This document shows, piece by piece, positions 34,095-43,846 of a stretch of 64,000 nt of DNA. The notes under the pieces are model-generated. The model searched no databases, was not told where the DNA came from, and saw only the letters and a list, made by a program, of their open reading frames with translations. The number at the start of each line of letters is the position of its first letter. Within the stretch, counting starts at the first letter, position 1. This DNA comes from Pseudomonas putida. GTDB lineage: Bacteria > Pseudomonadota > Gammaproteobacteria > Pseudomonadales > Pseudomonadaceae. The position numbers and the translations under genes are program-made. The stretch is taken from assembly GCA_029953615.1 (NCBI GenBank), contig CP124529.1:868001-932000 (forward strand), in the 5' to 3' direction.

Positions 34095-35218
34095 TTAGCC
34101 CAGGTGGTCCTGAATGGCGCTCAGCACGCGGCGGGCGACATCGGCCGGGGCCACGGTGTTGATGTTCTTCTCGACCGTGACCTGCACGCTCTCACCCACC
34201 TTGCTCAGGCGAACCTGGTAGCGCTCGGCACGGGCTTCACGCTCTTCCTTGGTCGGTTCGCTGCCGAACATGCGCCCGAAGAAGCCCGGCTGGTTCTGCT
34301 TGTCGTCAGGCTTTTCCGACAGGTTGATGTAGTACAGGCCCAGGCTGCGGTTGATGTCCTCGACACGCCACTCGCCACCCTGCTCCAAGGCACGGCCCAC
34401 GCTGGACCAGGCGCGGTCCAGGTCGGCGCCCAGATACAGCACCGGGTTGCCGCTGCCGTCTTCGCTCAGGCTGACGCGGCTTGGCGCGTCGAAATCGCGA
34501 TCGCGGCCAGCAGCGACACCGAACCGCCTTTCTCGGCGCTGCGGTTCATGCTGGCAAGCATTTCGTCGACCAGCAGGGCATCGGTGCCGGTGTTGCTGGA
34601 GGTGGACGGGAAATCGGGCTCGGTAGTGCTGCCGGCCGGGCGCTCGACGCTGACCACGTACACCTCGGAGGTGTTGCGCTGCACGCCAGGCTCCATGCGC
34701 ACACGCACGCGCACTTCGCTGTCAGCGCTGCTGGCAGTGCTGGCCAGGCGCTGGCCGAGCGATGCCGACAGTTCGTCGAAACGCTGCCAGGTGGTGTTGA
34801 ACTCACCGGTCTGCGGGCGCTCTTCGGCAATGCGGAAGCCGTTGTCCTCGAAGAACTGGCGAGCCACCGGCCATACTTCGGCCGGCGAATGCTGGGCCAG
34901 CACCCAACGGCTGCTGCCGCTGCGCTGCAGGCTGTAGTCGGTAACCTGGGCGGCGCCACCGGTCATCGGTTGCGGGCGCGGCACCTCGAACTCGCCGGTG
35001 GCGCCGTCGTCGGCGACGTTACGCGGAATCGGCAGCAGCGGATCCAGGCGCTTGACGTTGCTGGCGTCCGGCGGCAGCTGCATCGGCGCAGTCGGGCGCG
35101 CCTGCAGGTAATCGCTGCCGCGGTCGCGGAAATAGCCATCCTCGCCCCACAGCCAGCCACACCCACTGGTGCTGGAAATGATCAGGGCAAGGGCGGAAAG
35201 ACCAGCCAGTCGCTTCAT
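34095..35218 (-). CDS. bamC: Outer membrane assembly lipoprotein BamC, frame broken near 34,497
   Basis: BamC is a lipoprotein of the outer-membrane protein insertion machine. The N-terminus has a signal peptide and lipobox (SSTSGC, Cys about 20), then the unstructured lasso region and two helix-grip domains. The first ~240 residues read in one frame and the last ~115 (from LYLGADLDRAW) in another. The break lies in GC-rich sequence around 34,494-34,510 and is repaired by adding one base or removing two, giving about 373-374 residues. It sits immediately downstream of dapA (15 bases), the usual order. Confidence 0.88.
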
Positions 35219-35233
35219 GCGGTGTACTTCCTC

Positions 35234-36121
35234 TTAAACCAGTACGCCGGACTGGCGCAAGGCAGTACGGACTTTTTCGTGGCAGCCTTCGCTCAACCAG
35301 GTCAGCGGCAGGCGAATGCCCTTTTGCATCAGGCCCATTTCGACGAGCGCCCATTTCACCGGGATCGGGTTGGCTTCGCAGAACAGGTCTTTGTGCAGTG
35401 GCATGAGTTTTTCGTTGATTGCGCGGGCCTTCTCGGCATTGCCCTCAAGGGCGGCCTCGCACAGGTCGGCCATTTCGCGCGGGGCGACGTTGGCGGTGAC
35501 GGAGATGTTGCCCTTGCCACCCATCAGGATCAGTTCGACGGCAGTCGGGTCGTCGCCGGACAGGACGATGAAGTCGCTGTCGACGCCATCGAGGATGGCC
35601 TTGGCGCGCACCAGGTCGCCGGTGGCTTCCTTGATACCGATGATGTTCTTGACCTTCGACAGGCGGATCACGGTCTCGGCCTGCATGTCGCAGGAAGTGC
35701 GACCAGGTACGTTGTAGAGGATCTGCGGGATGTCGACGGCTTCGGCAATGTGCTTGAAGTGCTGGTACAGGCCTTCTTGCGTCGGCTTGTTGTAGTACGG
35801 CACCACCAGCAGGCAGGCATCGGCGCCGGCATTCTTGGCATTCTGGGTCAGGTGCACGGCTTCGGCAGTGGAGTTGGCACCGGTGCCGGCGATGACCGGG
35901 ATCGGCTTGTTGCTGCGCTTGACGCGCTCGACCACGTGCTTGATGACCAGGATGTGTTCTTCGACATCCAGCGTGGCCGACTCACCGGTAGTGCCGACAG
36001 CGACGATCGCGTGGGTGCCGTTTTCCAGGTGGAAGTCTACAAGTTTGTCGAGGCTGCCCCAGTCCACACGCCCTTGTGCATCCATGGGTGTGACCAATGC
36101 CACCATACTGCCCGCAATCAT
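35234..36121 (-). CDS. dapA: 4-hydroxy-tetrahydrodipicolinate synthase
   Basis: A 295-residue DapA that condenses pyruvate with aspartate semialdehyde in lysine and diaminopimelate synthesis. It has the GTTGESATL substrate motif (about 43-51), [13 protein letters not shown] (about 106-118), the YNVPGRT tyrosine loop and GIKEATGDL with the Schiff-base lysine near 161. I start at ATG 36121 (MIAGSMVAL), the family start; a longer frame upstream is spurious. It is divergent from gcvR. Confidence 0.95.
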   Translation of the reverse strand: MIAGSMVALVTPMDAQGRVDWGSLDKLVDFHLENGTHAIVAVGTTGESATLDVEEHILVIKHVVERVKRSNKPIPVIAGTGANSTAEAVHLTQNAKNAGADACLLVVPYYNKPTQEGLYQHFKHIAEAVDIPQILYNVPGRTSCDMQAETVIRLSKVKNIIGIKEATGDLVRAKAILDGVDSDFIVLSGDDPTAVELILMGGKGNISVTANVAPREMADLCEAALEGNAEKARAINEKLMPLHKDLFCEANPIPVKWALVEMGLMQKGIRLPLTWLSEGCHEKVRTALRQSGVLV

Positions 36122-36380
36122 GTAACTGCTCCTGCCGGAAAAAGAGAGCGGTAATGGTACTGGGGGCATCGGCCTTGCACAAGCGAAGCAGGCGGGCGGA
36201 GCATTCCCCTCGGCGCCTTATTTCGCTACCCTTGATGCTTTGATCGGTGCAGCGCGGCCCGCCGGGCCGTCGACCTTGCTCCCCGCCAGCGTCCACGACC
36301 TCGCATGCGAGCCCCGGGCCCTGCCGACAGGAGGCTTTCGCCCGTCCTGTGCCGACCGCTCATCGCTTTAGGAATGCTGC

Positions 36381-36941
36381 ATGTCCACCCCCACCGTCCG
36401 CGAACAATTCCTTGTCATCAGTGCCCTGGGCCCCAACCCCATGGAGCTGGCCAACGTCCTCAGCCGCGCTGCGTTCGAGAACCGCTGCGCGGTGGTCACC
36501 TCGCGCCTGAGCCGCCACGGCGAGACCAGCGCCCTGGTACTGCAGGTGGGCGGCAGCTGGGACGCCCTGGCGCGCCTCGAAGCCATGCTGCCGGGCCTGG
36601 GCAAGAAGCACGGCCTGACCCTGGACGTGGTGCGCAGCGCCGACCAGGAAGTGCGCCCGCAGGCCCTGCCCTACGTTGCCTACGTCAGCGCCGCCTACCG
36701 CCCGGACATCATCAACGAACTGTGCCAGTTCTTCCTCGACCACCGCGTCGAGCTGGAAGCCATGACCTGCGATACCTACCTTGCGCCGCAGACCGGCAGC
36801 AGCATGCTCAACGCACAGTTCACCGTGATTCTGCCGGCCGGTACCCAGATCAGCTGGCTGCGTGACCAGTTCCTGGACTTTGCCGATGCCTTGAACCTCG
36901 ATGCGCTGATCGAGCCATGGCGTCCACAGAACCCAATGTAA
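36381..36941 (+). CDS. gcvR: Glycine cleavage system transcriptional repressor-like ACT protein
   Basis: A 186-residue protein of two ACT domains (about residues 8-85 and 92-170). The first begins REQFLVISALGPNP and the second PYVAYVSAAYRPDI. This is the GcvR architecture: a glycine-sensing protein that binds and blocks GcvA. It has no DNA-binding domain of its own. It is followed by bcp after 11 bases, an arrangement shared by Pseudomonas and E. coli (gcvR-bcp). Confidence 0.88.
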   Translation: MSTPTVREQFLVISALGPNPMELANVLSRAAFENRCAVVTSRLSRHGETSALVLQVGGSWDALARLEAMLPGLGKKHGLTLDVVRSADQEVRPQALPYVAYVSAAYRPDIINELCQFFLDHRVELEAMTCDTYLAPQTGSSMLNAQFTVILPAGTQISWLRDQFLDFADALNLDALIEPWRPQNPM

Positions 36942-36952
36942 GGAAACCGACC

Positions 36953-37426
36953 ATGGCTGTAGCACTCGACCAACCTGTTGCCGACTTCCAGGCCCAGGCC
37001 ACCAGCGGGCAAACCGTCAGCCTGGCCGGGCTCAAGGGCCGGCAAGTGGTGGTGTACTTCTACCCGAAGGACAGCACCCCGGGCTGCACCACCGAGGGTC
37101 AGGGCTTCCGTGACCAGCATGATGCCTTTGCCGCGGCCAACACCTTGGTATTCGGCGTGTCGCGCGATGGCATCAAGTCGCATGAGAACTTCAAGGCCAA
37201 GCAAGGCTTCCCGTTCGAGCTGATCAGCGACAAGGACGAAGCCCTGTGCCAGCTGTTCGACGTGATCAAGCTGAAGAAGCTGTATGGCAAGGAATACATG
37301 GGCGTTGACCGCAGCACCTTCCTGATCGACAAGGACGGTGTGCTGCGCCAGGAATGGCGCGGGGTGAAGGTGCCCGGGCATGTGGATGCCGTATTGGCTG
37401 CTGCCCAGGCCCTGCACAAGGCTTGA
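36953..37426 (+). CDS. bcp: Thiol peroxidase Bcp (PrxQ-type peroxiredoxin)
   Basis: A 157-residue peroxiredoxin that reduces hydroperoxides using thioredoxin. The peroxidatic cysteine is in STPGCTTEG (about 41-49, Cys 45). The usual resolving Cys position five residues later is occupied by Gly/Gln, so this is a 1-Cys-like or distant-resolving form. The ATG at 36953 has TAAGGA upstream. It is co-transcribed with gcvR, and a REP pair follows. Confidence 0.9.
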   Translation: MAVALDQPVADFQAQATSGQTVSLAGLKGRQVVVYFYPKDSTPGCTTEGQGFRDQHDAFAAANTLVFGVSRDGIKSHENFKAKQGFPFELISDKDEALCQLFDVIKLKKLYGKEYMGVDRSTFLIDKDGVLRQEWRGVKVPGHVDAVLAAAQALHKA

Positions 37427-37436
37427 GATTGCTGTG

Positions 37437-37536
37437 GGCTGCTTTGCAGCCCTTCGCGGGCACGCCCGCTCCCACAGAAATCGAGCCGGAACCTGTGGGT
37501 AGCGGGCGTGCCCGCGAAGGGCCGCAAAGCGGCCCC
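37437..37536. repeat. REP pair with extended GC-rich outer arms
   Basis: Core CCCTTCGCGGGCACGCCCGC... and mirror, flanked by GGGCTGCTTTGCAGCCC on the left and GGGCCGCAAAGCGGCCCC on the right. The right arm has one extra T (GTGGGTAGCGGGC). It lies between convergent bcp and the AI-2E family gene. Confidence 0.8.
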
Positions 37537-37544
37537 AATTGCAT

Positions 37545-38615
37545 TCAAAGCATCGGTGACACACTAGGCTCCTGCCGCGGCCAGGCATCCAGCACCGCCT
37601 TGATCAGCGTCGCCAGCGGGATCGCGAAGAATATCCCCCAGAACCCCCACAACCCGCCAAACAACAGCACCGCGCAGATGATCGCCACCGGGTGCAGGCT
37701 GACCGCCTCGGAAAACAGCAGCGGCACCAGCACGTTGCCATCCAGCGCCTGGATGATCGCGTACACCGTCATCAGGTAGATGAACTGGTCACCCCACCCC
37801 CACTGGAACAACGCGATCAACGTCACTGGCACGGTCACCACCACCGCGCCCACGTAAGGCACCACCACCGACAGCCCTACCAGCAGCGCCAGCAGCGCGG
37901 CGTAGTTGAGCCCCAGGCTGATGAAGGCGATGTAGGTGGCAATGCCGCAGATCAGGATCTCGATGCCTTTGCCGCGGATGTAGTTGGCGATCTGCCGGTT
38001 CATCTCGCTGCCCACCCGGTTAAGCAGGGTGCGCTGGCGCGGCAGATAACCGCTGACCCAGCGGCCGATCAGTTCGCGGTCCTTGAGAAAGAAGAACACC
38101 AGGATCGGCACCAGCACCAGGTAGATCATGGCGTTGACCAGCAGCGGCAGGCTCGATAGCGAGAAGGTCAGTGCCCACTGGCCGAACTTGCCGATTTCCC
38201 CGCGCACCGACTCGATGGCATGCAGTACCTGCTCGTCCGATACCAGGTGCGGGTAGCGCTCTGGCAACAGCAACAGCAGCGACTGCCACTTGCCGAGCAT
38301 GCCCGGCAATTCGTTGAATAGGGTGATCAACTGGTGCCACAGCAGCGGCACCAGCACCAGCATGACCACTGCCAGCGCGCCCATGAACAGGGCGAACACC
38401 AGCATCACCGCCAACCGGGTCGGTACCCGCAGGCGCTCCAGGGCATTGACCAGCCCCTGCATCAGAAACGCCAGCACCATGCCCGCCAGCACCGGCGCAA
38501 GCATGCCGCCCAGGGTGAGTACCGCAGTAAAAGCCAGGAACAACAGGACCGCCAGCACCACTGCTTCTTCATCGGAGAAGTAGCGTTGCATCCAGTCGCG
38601 AAGCACTTTGAACAT
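37545..38615 (-). CDS. AI-2E family transporter / PerM-like permease
   Basis: A 356-residue inner-membrane protein with about eight membrane segments: two early pairs around residues 15-85, then a group from about 145 to 330. The FLKDRE region and late PYVGAVVVTVPV and PLLFSEAV motifs are typical of the PerM/TqsA (AI-2E) family. Members include exporters and Na+/H+ antiporters, so substrate is open. The ATG at 38615 has AAGGAT upstream. It is 19 bases downstream of tusA. Confidence 0.85.
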   Translation of the reverse strand: MFKVLRDWMQRYFSDEEAVVLAVLLFLAFTAVLTLGGMLAPVLAGMVLAFLMQGLVNALERLRVPTRLAVMLVFALFMGALAVVMLVLVPLLWHQLITLFNELPGMLGKWQSLLLLLPERYPHLVSDEQVLHAIESVRGEIGKFGQWALTFSLSSLPLLVNAMIYLVLVPILVFFFLKDRELIGRWVSGYLPRQRTLLNRVGSEMNRQIANYIRGKGIEILICGIATYIAFISLGLNYAALLALLVGLSVVVPYVGAVVVTVPVTLIALFQWGWGDQFIYLMTVYAIIQALDGNVLVPLLFSEAVSLHPVAIICAVLLFGGLWGFWGIFFAIPLATLIKAVLDAWPRQEPSVSPML

Positions 38616-38634
38616 TGACGATCCTTGGAAAGAC

Positions 38635-38874
38635 TCAGGCCTTGCGCAGCCAGTAAGTGTAGGTGCCGGCCTCGGCCGTTTCACGCAGCAGGGTATGACC
38701 TGCCAACTGGGCGAAAGTGCGGAAGTCGCGCTGGGAGCCGGCGTCGGTGGCGATGACCTTCAGCACCGCGCCGCTGGCCAGGCGGTTGAGCTCCATCTTG
38801 GCCTTCAGCAGCGGCAAAGGGCAATTCAGCCCGCTGGCGTCCAGTTCGGCGTCACAGGTCAGGGTGTCACTCAT
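38635..38874 (-). CDS. tusA: TusA-family sulfurtransferase
   Basis: A 79-residue sulfur carrier with the family motif LDASGLNCPLPLLKAK (about 10-25), where the cysteine before PxP carries persulfide. TusA passes sulfur for tRNA 2-thiouridine and molybdenum cofactor synthesis. I start at ATG 38874 with GGAG about 9 bases before; an in-frame TTG further upstream is less likely. It is upstream of the AI-2E family gene and divergent from the M48 protease gene. Confidence 0.88.
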   Translation of the reverse strand: MSDTLTCDAELDASGLNCPLPLLKAKMELNRLASGAVLKVIATDAGSQRDFRTFAQLAGHTLLRETAEAGTYTYWLRKA

Positions 38875-38997
38875 TACGGGGCTCTCCAAAAGGCATTGCC
38901 AGGCTGTATCTGGATTTGGCCGGCTAGGATAGCGCCACTGGTCGCCAACGTGTGAGCCCGCTACAGTAGGTATCTTTGACCGACGCGAGCTTCATGC

Positions 38998-40434
38998 ATG
39001 AATCTACTGCGCCCTACCCTGCTGACGCTGGCCTGCCTGTTGGCCCTCCCCGGCCACGCTGACGACCTGCCATCACTGGGTGATGCCAGTTCCGCGATCG
39101 TCTCGCCGCAACAGGAGCACCAGCTCGGCCGAGCCTGGCTGAGCCTGCTGCGTGGTCAGGTCAACCAGCTCAACGACCCGCAGCTCAAGGACTACGTCGA
39201 AACCAGCGTGTACCGCCTGGCCGAAACCAGCCAGTTGCAGGACCGCCGCCTGGAATTCATCCTCATCGACAGCCGCGAGCTCAACGCCTTTGCCGCCCCG
39301 GGCGGTATCGTCGGGGTCAACGGCGGGCTGTTCCTCAACGCCCAGACCGAAGGCGAGTACGCCTCGGTACTGGCCCACGAACTGGCGCACTTGTCGCAGC
39401 GCCACTTCGCCCGCGGTGTCGAGGCCCAGCAGCGCATGCAGTTGCCGATGATGGCGGCGCTGCTGGCCGGTATCGTGCTGGCCGCTGGTGGCGGCGGTGA
39501 TGCCGGTATCGGCATGATCGCCGGTACCCAGGCGGCGGCGATCCAGGAACAGCGGCGCTTCTCACGGCAGAACGAACAGGAAGCCGACCGCATCGGCATC
39601 CAGAACCTGGAAAAGGCCGGCTACGACCCGCGCAACATGCCAACCATGTTCGAGCGCCTGGCCCGGCAGTACCGCTACGATGCCAAACCGCCGGAATTCC
39701 TGCTGACCCACCCGGTAACAGAGTCGCGTATCGCCGACACCCGCAACCGTGCCGAGCAGGCGCCCAAGGGCGGCGTCGAGGACAGCATGCGCTACCAGCT
39801 TATTCGTGCTCGCGTGGCGCTGACCTACGAAGGCACCCCGGGGCTGGCGGCCAAGCGCTTCCGCGCACAGCTGGACGAAGACCCCAAGCTGGACGCAGCA
39901 CGCTACGGCCTGGCCCTGGCGCAGATCAAGGGCGGCCAGCTGAACGAGGCGCGTGAACTGCTCAAGCCGCTGCTGGCCAAGGCGCCCAACGACATTACCT
40001 ACAACCTGGCGCAGATCGACCTGGACATCACCAACAACCGCCTGGCCGACGCGCAGCAGCGCGCCGAACGCATGCAGGGCCTGTACCCAGGCAACTACCC
40101 GCTGAAGCAAGTGCGTGCCGATCTGCTGGTGAAGCAGAACAAGCCCGCCGAGGCAGAGAAGGTATTGAACGATCTGGTGAAGAGCCGGCCGGATGACCCG
40201 GACGTGTGGTACGACATGGCTGAAGTGCGTGGCCTTTCGGGCAATACCATTGGTTTGCACCGGGCGCGGGCCGAGTATTTCACCCTGGTGGGCGATTTCG
40301 ACCAGGCGATTCAGCAGCTGGATTACGCCAAGCGCCGTGCGGGTGGCAACTTCCCGCTGGCAGCACAGATTGACCAGCGTCAGCGCGAGATCATGGAACA
40401 GCAGCGCATGGTTCAGGAAATGATGGGGCGGTGA
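38998..40434 (+). CDS. bepA: Periplasmic M48 metalloprotease with TPR repeats (BepA-like)
   Basis: This 478-residue exported protein has a signal peptide (about 1-21, ending GHA), a zinc metalloprotease domain with HELAHLSQRH (about 125-134) and the third ligand in EQEADRIG (about 196-203), and TPR-type helices from about residue 280 to the end. BepA-type proteins check assembly of outer-membrane proteins such as LptD. Domain order and length fit the family. It is followed by a REP pair. Confidence 0.9.
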   Translation: MNLLRPTLLTLACLLALPGHADDLPSLGDASSAIVSPQQEHQLGRAWLSLLRGQVNQLNDPQLKDYVETSVYRLAETSQLQDRRLEFILIDSRELNAFAAPGGIVGVNGGLFLNAQTEGEYASVLAHELAHLSQRHFARGVEAQQRMQLPMMAALLAGIVLAAGGGGDAGIGMIAGTQAAAIQEQRRFSRQNEQEADRIGIQNLEKAGYDPRNMPTMFERLARQYRYDAKPPEFLLTHPVTESRIADTRNRAEQAPKGGVEDSMRYQLIRARVALTYEGTPGLAAKRFRAQLDEDPKLDAARYGLALAQIKGGQLNEARELLKPLLAKAPNDITYNLAQIDLDITNNRLADAQQRAERMQGLYPGNYPLKQVRADLLVKQNKPAEAEKVLNDLVKSRPDDPDVWYDMAEVRGLSGNTIGLHRARAEYFTLVGDFDQAIQQLDYAKRRAGGNFPLAAQIDQRQREIMEQQRMVQEMMGR

Positions 40435-40440
40435 GGGCCA

Positions 40441-40522
40441 TTCGCGGGCACGCCCGCTCCCACAGGTACTGCACCGCCCTTACAAGCGGTGCAGTACCTG
40501 TGGGAGCGGGCGTGCCCGCGAA
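40441..40522. repeat. REP pair forming a perfect 37-base inverted repeat
   Basis: The arms include the REP core and a further GTACTGCACCGC extension that also pairs, leaving only an 8-base loop. It lies between convergent bepA-like and nadA genes. Confidence 0.85.
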
Positions 40523-40542
40523 GAAAGCGACGCGGTCTGGCG

Positions 40543-41601
40543 TCAGGCGTTACCGGACAACTTCAGGCGTGCGGCCTGGGTAAAGTCCAGCATGCGGTTC
40601 AGCGGCTTGATCGCCTTCGGCACCAGTGCCGGGTCGACGAAGATCTCGTTGGTACCCTTGCGCAGGCAATCCAGCACCCGCTCCAGGGTGTTCATCGCCA
40701 TCCACGGGCAGTGCGCGCAGCTGCGGCATGCCGCGCCGTTACCGGCGGTAGGCGCTTCGACGAACTCCTTGTCCGGGCACAGCTGCTGCATCTTGTAGAA
40801 GATGCCGCGGTCGGTGGCGACGATGAAGGTCTTGTTCGGCAGCGTCTGGGCAGCCTTGATCAGCTGGCTGGTGGAGCCCACCGCGTCGGCCAGTTCGATC
40901 ACCGCTTCCGGCGACTCTGGGTGCACCAGAATCGCTGCATCCGGGTACAGCGCCTTCATGTCGGCCAACTGGCGCGACTTGAACTCTTCGTGAACGATGC
41001 AGGCACCGTCCCACAGCAGCATGTCGGCACCGGTTTGCTTCTGGATGTAACGGCCCAGGTGCTGGTCCGGGCCCCAGATGATGGTTTCGCCGTTGTCCAT
41101 CAGGCTTTCGACGATTTCCAGGGCGCAGCTCGACGTCACCACCCAGTCGGCGCGAGCCTTCACGGCAGCGGAAGTGTTGGCGTAGACCACCACGGTACGC
41201 TCGGGGTGCTGGTCACAGAAGGCCGAGAACTCTTCGACCGGGCAGCCCAGGTCGAGCGAGCAGGTGGCCTCCAGGGTCGGCATCAGCACCCGCTTTTCCG
41301 GGGTGAGGATTTTCGCTGTCTCGCCCATGAAGCGCACGCCGGCAACGATCACGGTTTCAGCCGGGTGGTTCTTGCCGAAGCGGGCCATTTCCAGCGAGTC
41401 GGAGACGCAGCCGCCGGTTTCTTCGGCCAGCGCCTGGATGACCGGGTCGCAGTAATAGTGGGCGACCAGCACGGCGTTCTGGGCCTTGAGCTCGGCAGCG
41501 ATGGCCGCACGGTATTCGGCCTCCTGCTCGGCTGTCAGCGGGTTGGGCTGCTTGGCGTCGAGGTGGGCCTGAACCAACAGGCGTTCGGAAATCTGGGTCA
41601 T
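40543..41601 (-). CDS. nadA: Quinolinate synthase
   Basis: A 352-residue iron-sulfur enzyme that makes quinolinate from iminoaspartate and dihydroxyacetone phosphate for NAD synthesis. It has HYYCDP (about 47-52), the [12 protein letters not shown] region, the TSSCALEI cysteine loop, GPDQHLGRY, and the late [10 protein letters not shown] motif. Together these give the three cluster cysteines. It starts MTQISERLL. Length and motif order are standard. Confidence 0.95.
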   Translation of the reverse strand: MTQISERLLVQAHLDAKQPNPLTAEQEAEYRAAIAAELKAQNAVLVAHYYCDPVIQALAEETGGCVSDSLEMARFGKNHPAETVIVAGVRFMGETAKILTPEKRVLMPTLEATCSLDLGCPVEEFSAFCDQHPERTVVVYANTSAAVKARADWVVTSSCALEIVESLMDNGETIIWGPDQHLGRYIQKQTGADMLLWDGACIVHEEFKSRQLADMKALYPDAAILVHPESPEAVIELADAVGSTSQLIKAAQTLPNKTFIVATDRGIFYKMQQLCPDKEFVEAPTAGNGAACRSCAHCPWMAMNTLERVLDCLRKGTNEIFVDPALVPKAIKPLNRMLDFTQAARLKLSGNA

Positions 41602-41788
41602 GATCGCTGGACCTGCAGGCGCGTGCGCGCGTCAAATCGAGTGTATCACCCGGCCCTGACAGATCGGCTAAGGGTGCCGGACGGCACACAGGCCGCCACG
41701 GCCCTCTGCGGGCGCGGATTATTATCGGAGGCCGAAGGCTACAGACAATCCAGCGAATTCTAAAGCGGTTTTTGTGTTGCCTGGTGCT

Positions 41789-41864
41789 GGCCCTTTCGCG
41801 GGTAAACCCGCTTCCACAGGAATTGTGCAGACCCTGTGGGAGCGGGCGCGCCCGCGAAGAGGCC
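41789..41864. repeat. REP pair upstream of nadA
   Basis: GGCCCTTTCGCGGGTAAACC... with mirror ...GCGCGCCCGCGAAGAGGCC. The two arms are of slightly different subclasses (GTAAACCC versus GCGCGCCC). Confidence 0.8.
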
Positions 41865-41880
41865 GGTACAGGAGAAGCGA

Positions 41881-43389
41881 TCAGCCCTGCGGCGAAAGGG
41901 CCGCCAGCTGCGCCGACATGAGCATGGCGAACTCTTCCACGGTCATTTTCTTGCCGTTGAAGTCGACCATGCCATCGGCATAGTGCAGGCTGGTCACCAC
42001 ATCATCGCCCTGCACCGTGGCCATGCCACTCTGCAGCGCCATCATGCCGACCATTTCCCCGGCCTGGCTCGATTGCATGGCAATGGCCTGGGCGTCGGTC
42101 TGGCCATCCAGCAGCGCCTGCAAGGTTGCCAGGTCACCGATCATCGGCTTGGACAACGACAGCTTGCCCTTCACCTCGGTGATCAGTTGCTTGCTCAACT
42201 GTTCAGGCGGCAGATCGAAGCTGGCGGGGGCGGCGAAACCCATCGACAGGTCAAAGCGGCTTTCGCCATTGGCGGTCTTGAACGACAGGTTTTCAACCGC
42301 CACCCGGGGCTTGGCAGCCAGCAGTTTCTGCAGCTCGCCGTGGAACCTGGCCTTCTCCACATCGTTCATCTGGATTTCCGGCACCGGCTGGCCGGCGGCA
42401 GCTGCGGCTTCGAACTCCGGCAGGTGGGCCTGGTACCAGGCCGACAGCGCCTGTAACGCCGGGGCGTTGACCGAGGTGATGCTCACTGCCATCTGCGCCT
42501 TGCCTACCGCACGACCATCCCAGGTGATATCCCCGACCTTGTACGCCACGCGACCACCCACGGTGTCCGGGCCGTCGAGTGTTTGCAGGGCGTTCTGCTC
42601 CAGGCCCTTGACCACCAGCACCTGCTGCCTGGGCCCCAGAGTGACCTTGGTTTCGGCCAGCGCCAGGTCGACGTTGCCCACATAGATGGCCTCGTGCGCG
42701 GTGGCCGCCAGTTGGCCACCGACCTTCAGGCCGTTGAGCTCGAAGGTGGCAGGCGGCTGGTCATCACGTACCAGCTTCATCACAAAGCGGTCGGCCTGGC
42801 CCTGGAATTTCGAGGCCTTGCCTTCCTGATCACCGCTGACCTGCAGTTGCATGCCCGAGAAGTCGATGCTATTGCCATCCGCTTCGTCGAGCTTGACCGG
42901 CGCCAGCCGGACCTGGCTGACCACATTGCCGTCGTAGCCCAGGCTGGTCTGTGCGCTGACCGGGGCCTGCTCGCCTGCGGCGGCGAACCACGGTGCGGTG
43001 GCGTCGTCCTTCTGCAGCGTGCTGTTGCTGACCGCCAGCACCGGCATCAGCTTCAACGCCTTTACCCGCGACCAGGGGAACGGGCCGTGCTCGATCTGGT
43101 CGGTCACACCCACATCGAAATTCACCACTTCACCGTCGCCCAGGTTGATATCGCGGGCCTTGAGCCGGTATTGGGCAATACTGCTGAAGAAATGCTGCTC
43201 CAGCGACACTCGCTCGATGCTCATGCTGCCACCGGTGCTCACCAACGCCTTCTTCAGTTCGGCGTTGCTGCGGACAAGCGCGTTGTCCAGCTCCGCAGGC
43301 AGCTGCTTGCCGGTGTACCAGGCGCCAGCGGTGGTTGCGACGGCGATGGCGATAGCCAGGCCGGAAAGGATGCCGACTGATTTCTTCAT
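41881..43389 (-). CDS. DUF945 (YdgA-like) family protein
   Basis: A 502-residue protein with one N-terminal membrane anchor or signal sequence (KKSVGILSGLAIAIAVATTAGAW, about 2-24 as a region) and a large periplasmic, beta-rich body. Its pattern follows E. coli YdgA/YihF (DUF945), including the GPFPWSRVKALKLMP region near 105-120. Function is unknown; some members affect motility or the envelope. I start at ATG 43389. It is divergent from the putrescine importer. Confidence 0.83.
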   Translation of the reverse strand: MKKSVGILSGLAIAIAVATTAGAWYTGKQLPAELDNALVRSNAELKKALVSTGGSMSIERVSLEQHFFSSIAQYRLKARDINLGDGEVVNFDVGVTDQIEHGPFPWSRVKALKLMPVLAVSNSTLQKDDATAPWFAAAGEQAPVSAQTSLGYDGNVVSQVRLAPVKLDEADGNSIDFSGMQLQVSGDQEGKASKFQGQADRFVMKLVRDDQPPATFELNGLKVGGQLAATAHEAIYVGNVDLALAETKVTLGPRQQVLVVKGLEQNALQTLDGPDTVGGRVAYKVGDITWDGRAVGKAQMAVSITSVNAPALQALSAWYQAHLPEFEAAAAAGQPVPEIQMNDVEKARFHGELQKLLAAKPRVAVENLSFKTANGESRFDLSMGFAAPASFDLPPEQLSKQLITEVKGKLSLSKPMIGDLATLQALLDGQTDAQAIAMQSSQAGEMVGMMALQSGMATVQGDDVVTSLHYADGMVDFNGKKMTVEEFAMLMSAQLAALSPQG

Positions 43390-43835
43390 GAATAGAACCG
43401 ATTGCTGTCCATAAGGGCTTCGTAGGGGGCCAGGGGCCGCACAAGACGCCAAGAGTACCACCGCAGCCACGCCTGGCGCTGGCAAGGCGAGAGAAAACCC
43501 GTTTTTGGGAACCCTCTTACACGCCCCTTCCAAGGGAGACCAGCATTCGTTAATTTTTGCGAACACCAAAATTGATCATAACCGCAAAAAAACGCGCAAA
43601 AACCGAACAAAACCCCACTTTAATCGATAAATATTTCAATCCAGTAACATCTTGTCATGTTTAACTTGACACCAAGCTACCCATCGTTTTTTATTTTCAC
43701 CACTTTGCGCGCTCCCCCGCGTCCCCGCTGCTCCAACAATAAAGGTGAACAACATGGAGCCCACCCGCTCGCCCTTGCCGCATGCGCAGTACACCGTGCC
43801 CGCCGTTTACGCCCAGCCGCAGGAGCCATGCCAGC
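43390..43835. other. 446-base divergent region between the DUF945 gene and the importer
   Basis: The stretch 43,550-43,700 is clearly AT-rich and holds the promoters. From 43,741 a strong ribosome site (AAAGGTGAAC) precedes a short open frame listed separately. A tandem CAGCATG CAGCATG repeat occurs at 43,832-43,845, across the importer start. Confidence 0.6.
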
Positions 43836-43846
43836 ATGCAGCATGA
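43754..43846 (+). CDS. 30-codon upstream open frame overlapping the importer start
   Basis: ATG at 43754 is preceded by AAAGGTGAACAAC, the best ribosome site in the area. The peptide is proline-rich (six Pro in 30) and ends with TGA at 43844-43846, overlapping the importer ATG by 11 bases. Removing one copy of the 7-base tandem repeat at 43,832-43,845 would fuse it in frame to the importer. It is therefore either a regulatory leader peptide or a displaced N-terminus of the permease. Confidence 0.4.
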   Translation: MEPTRSPLPHAQYTVPAVYAQPQEPCQHAA

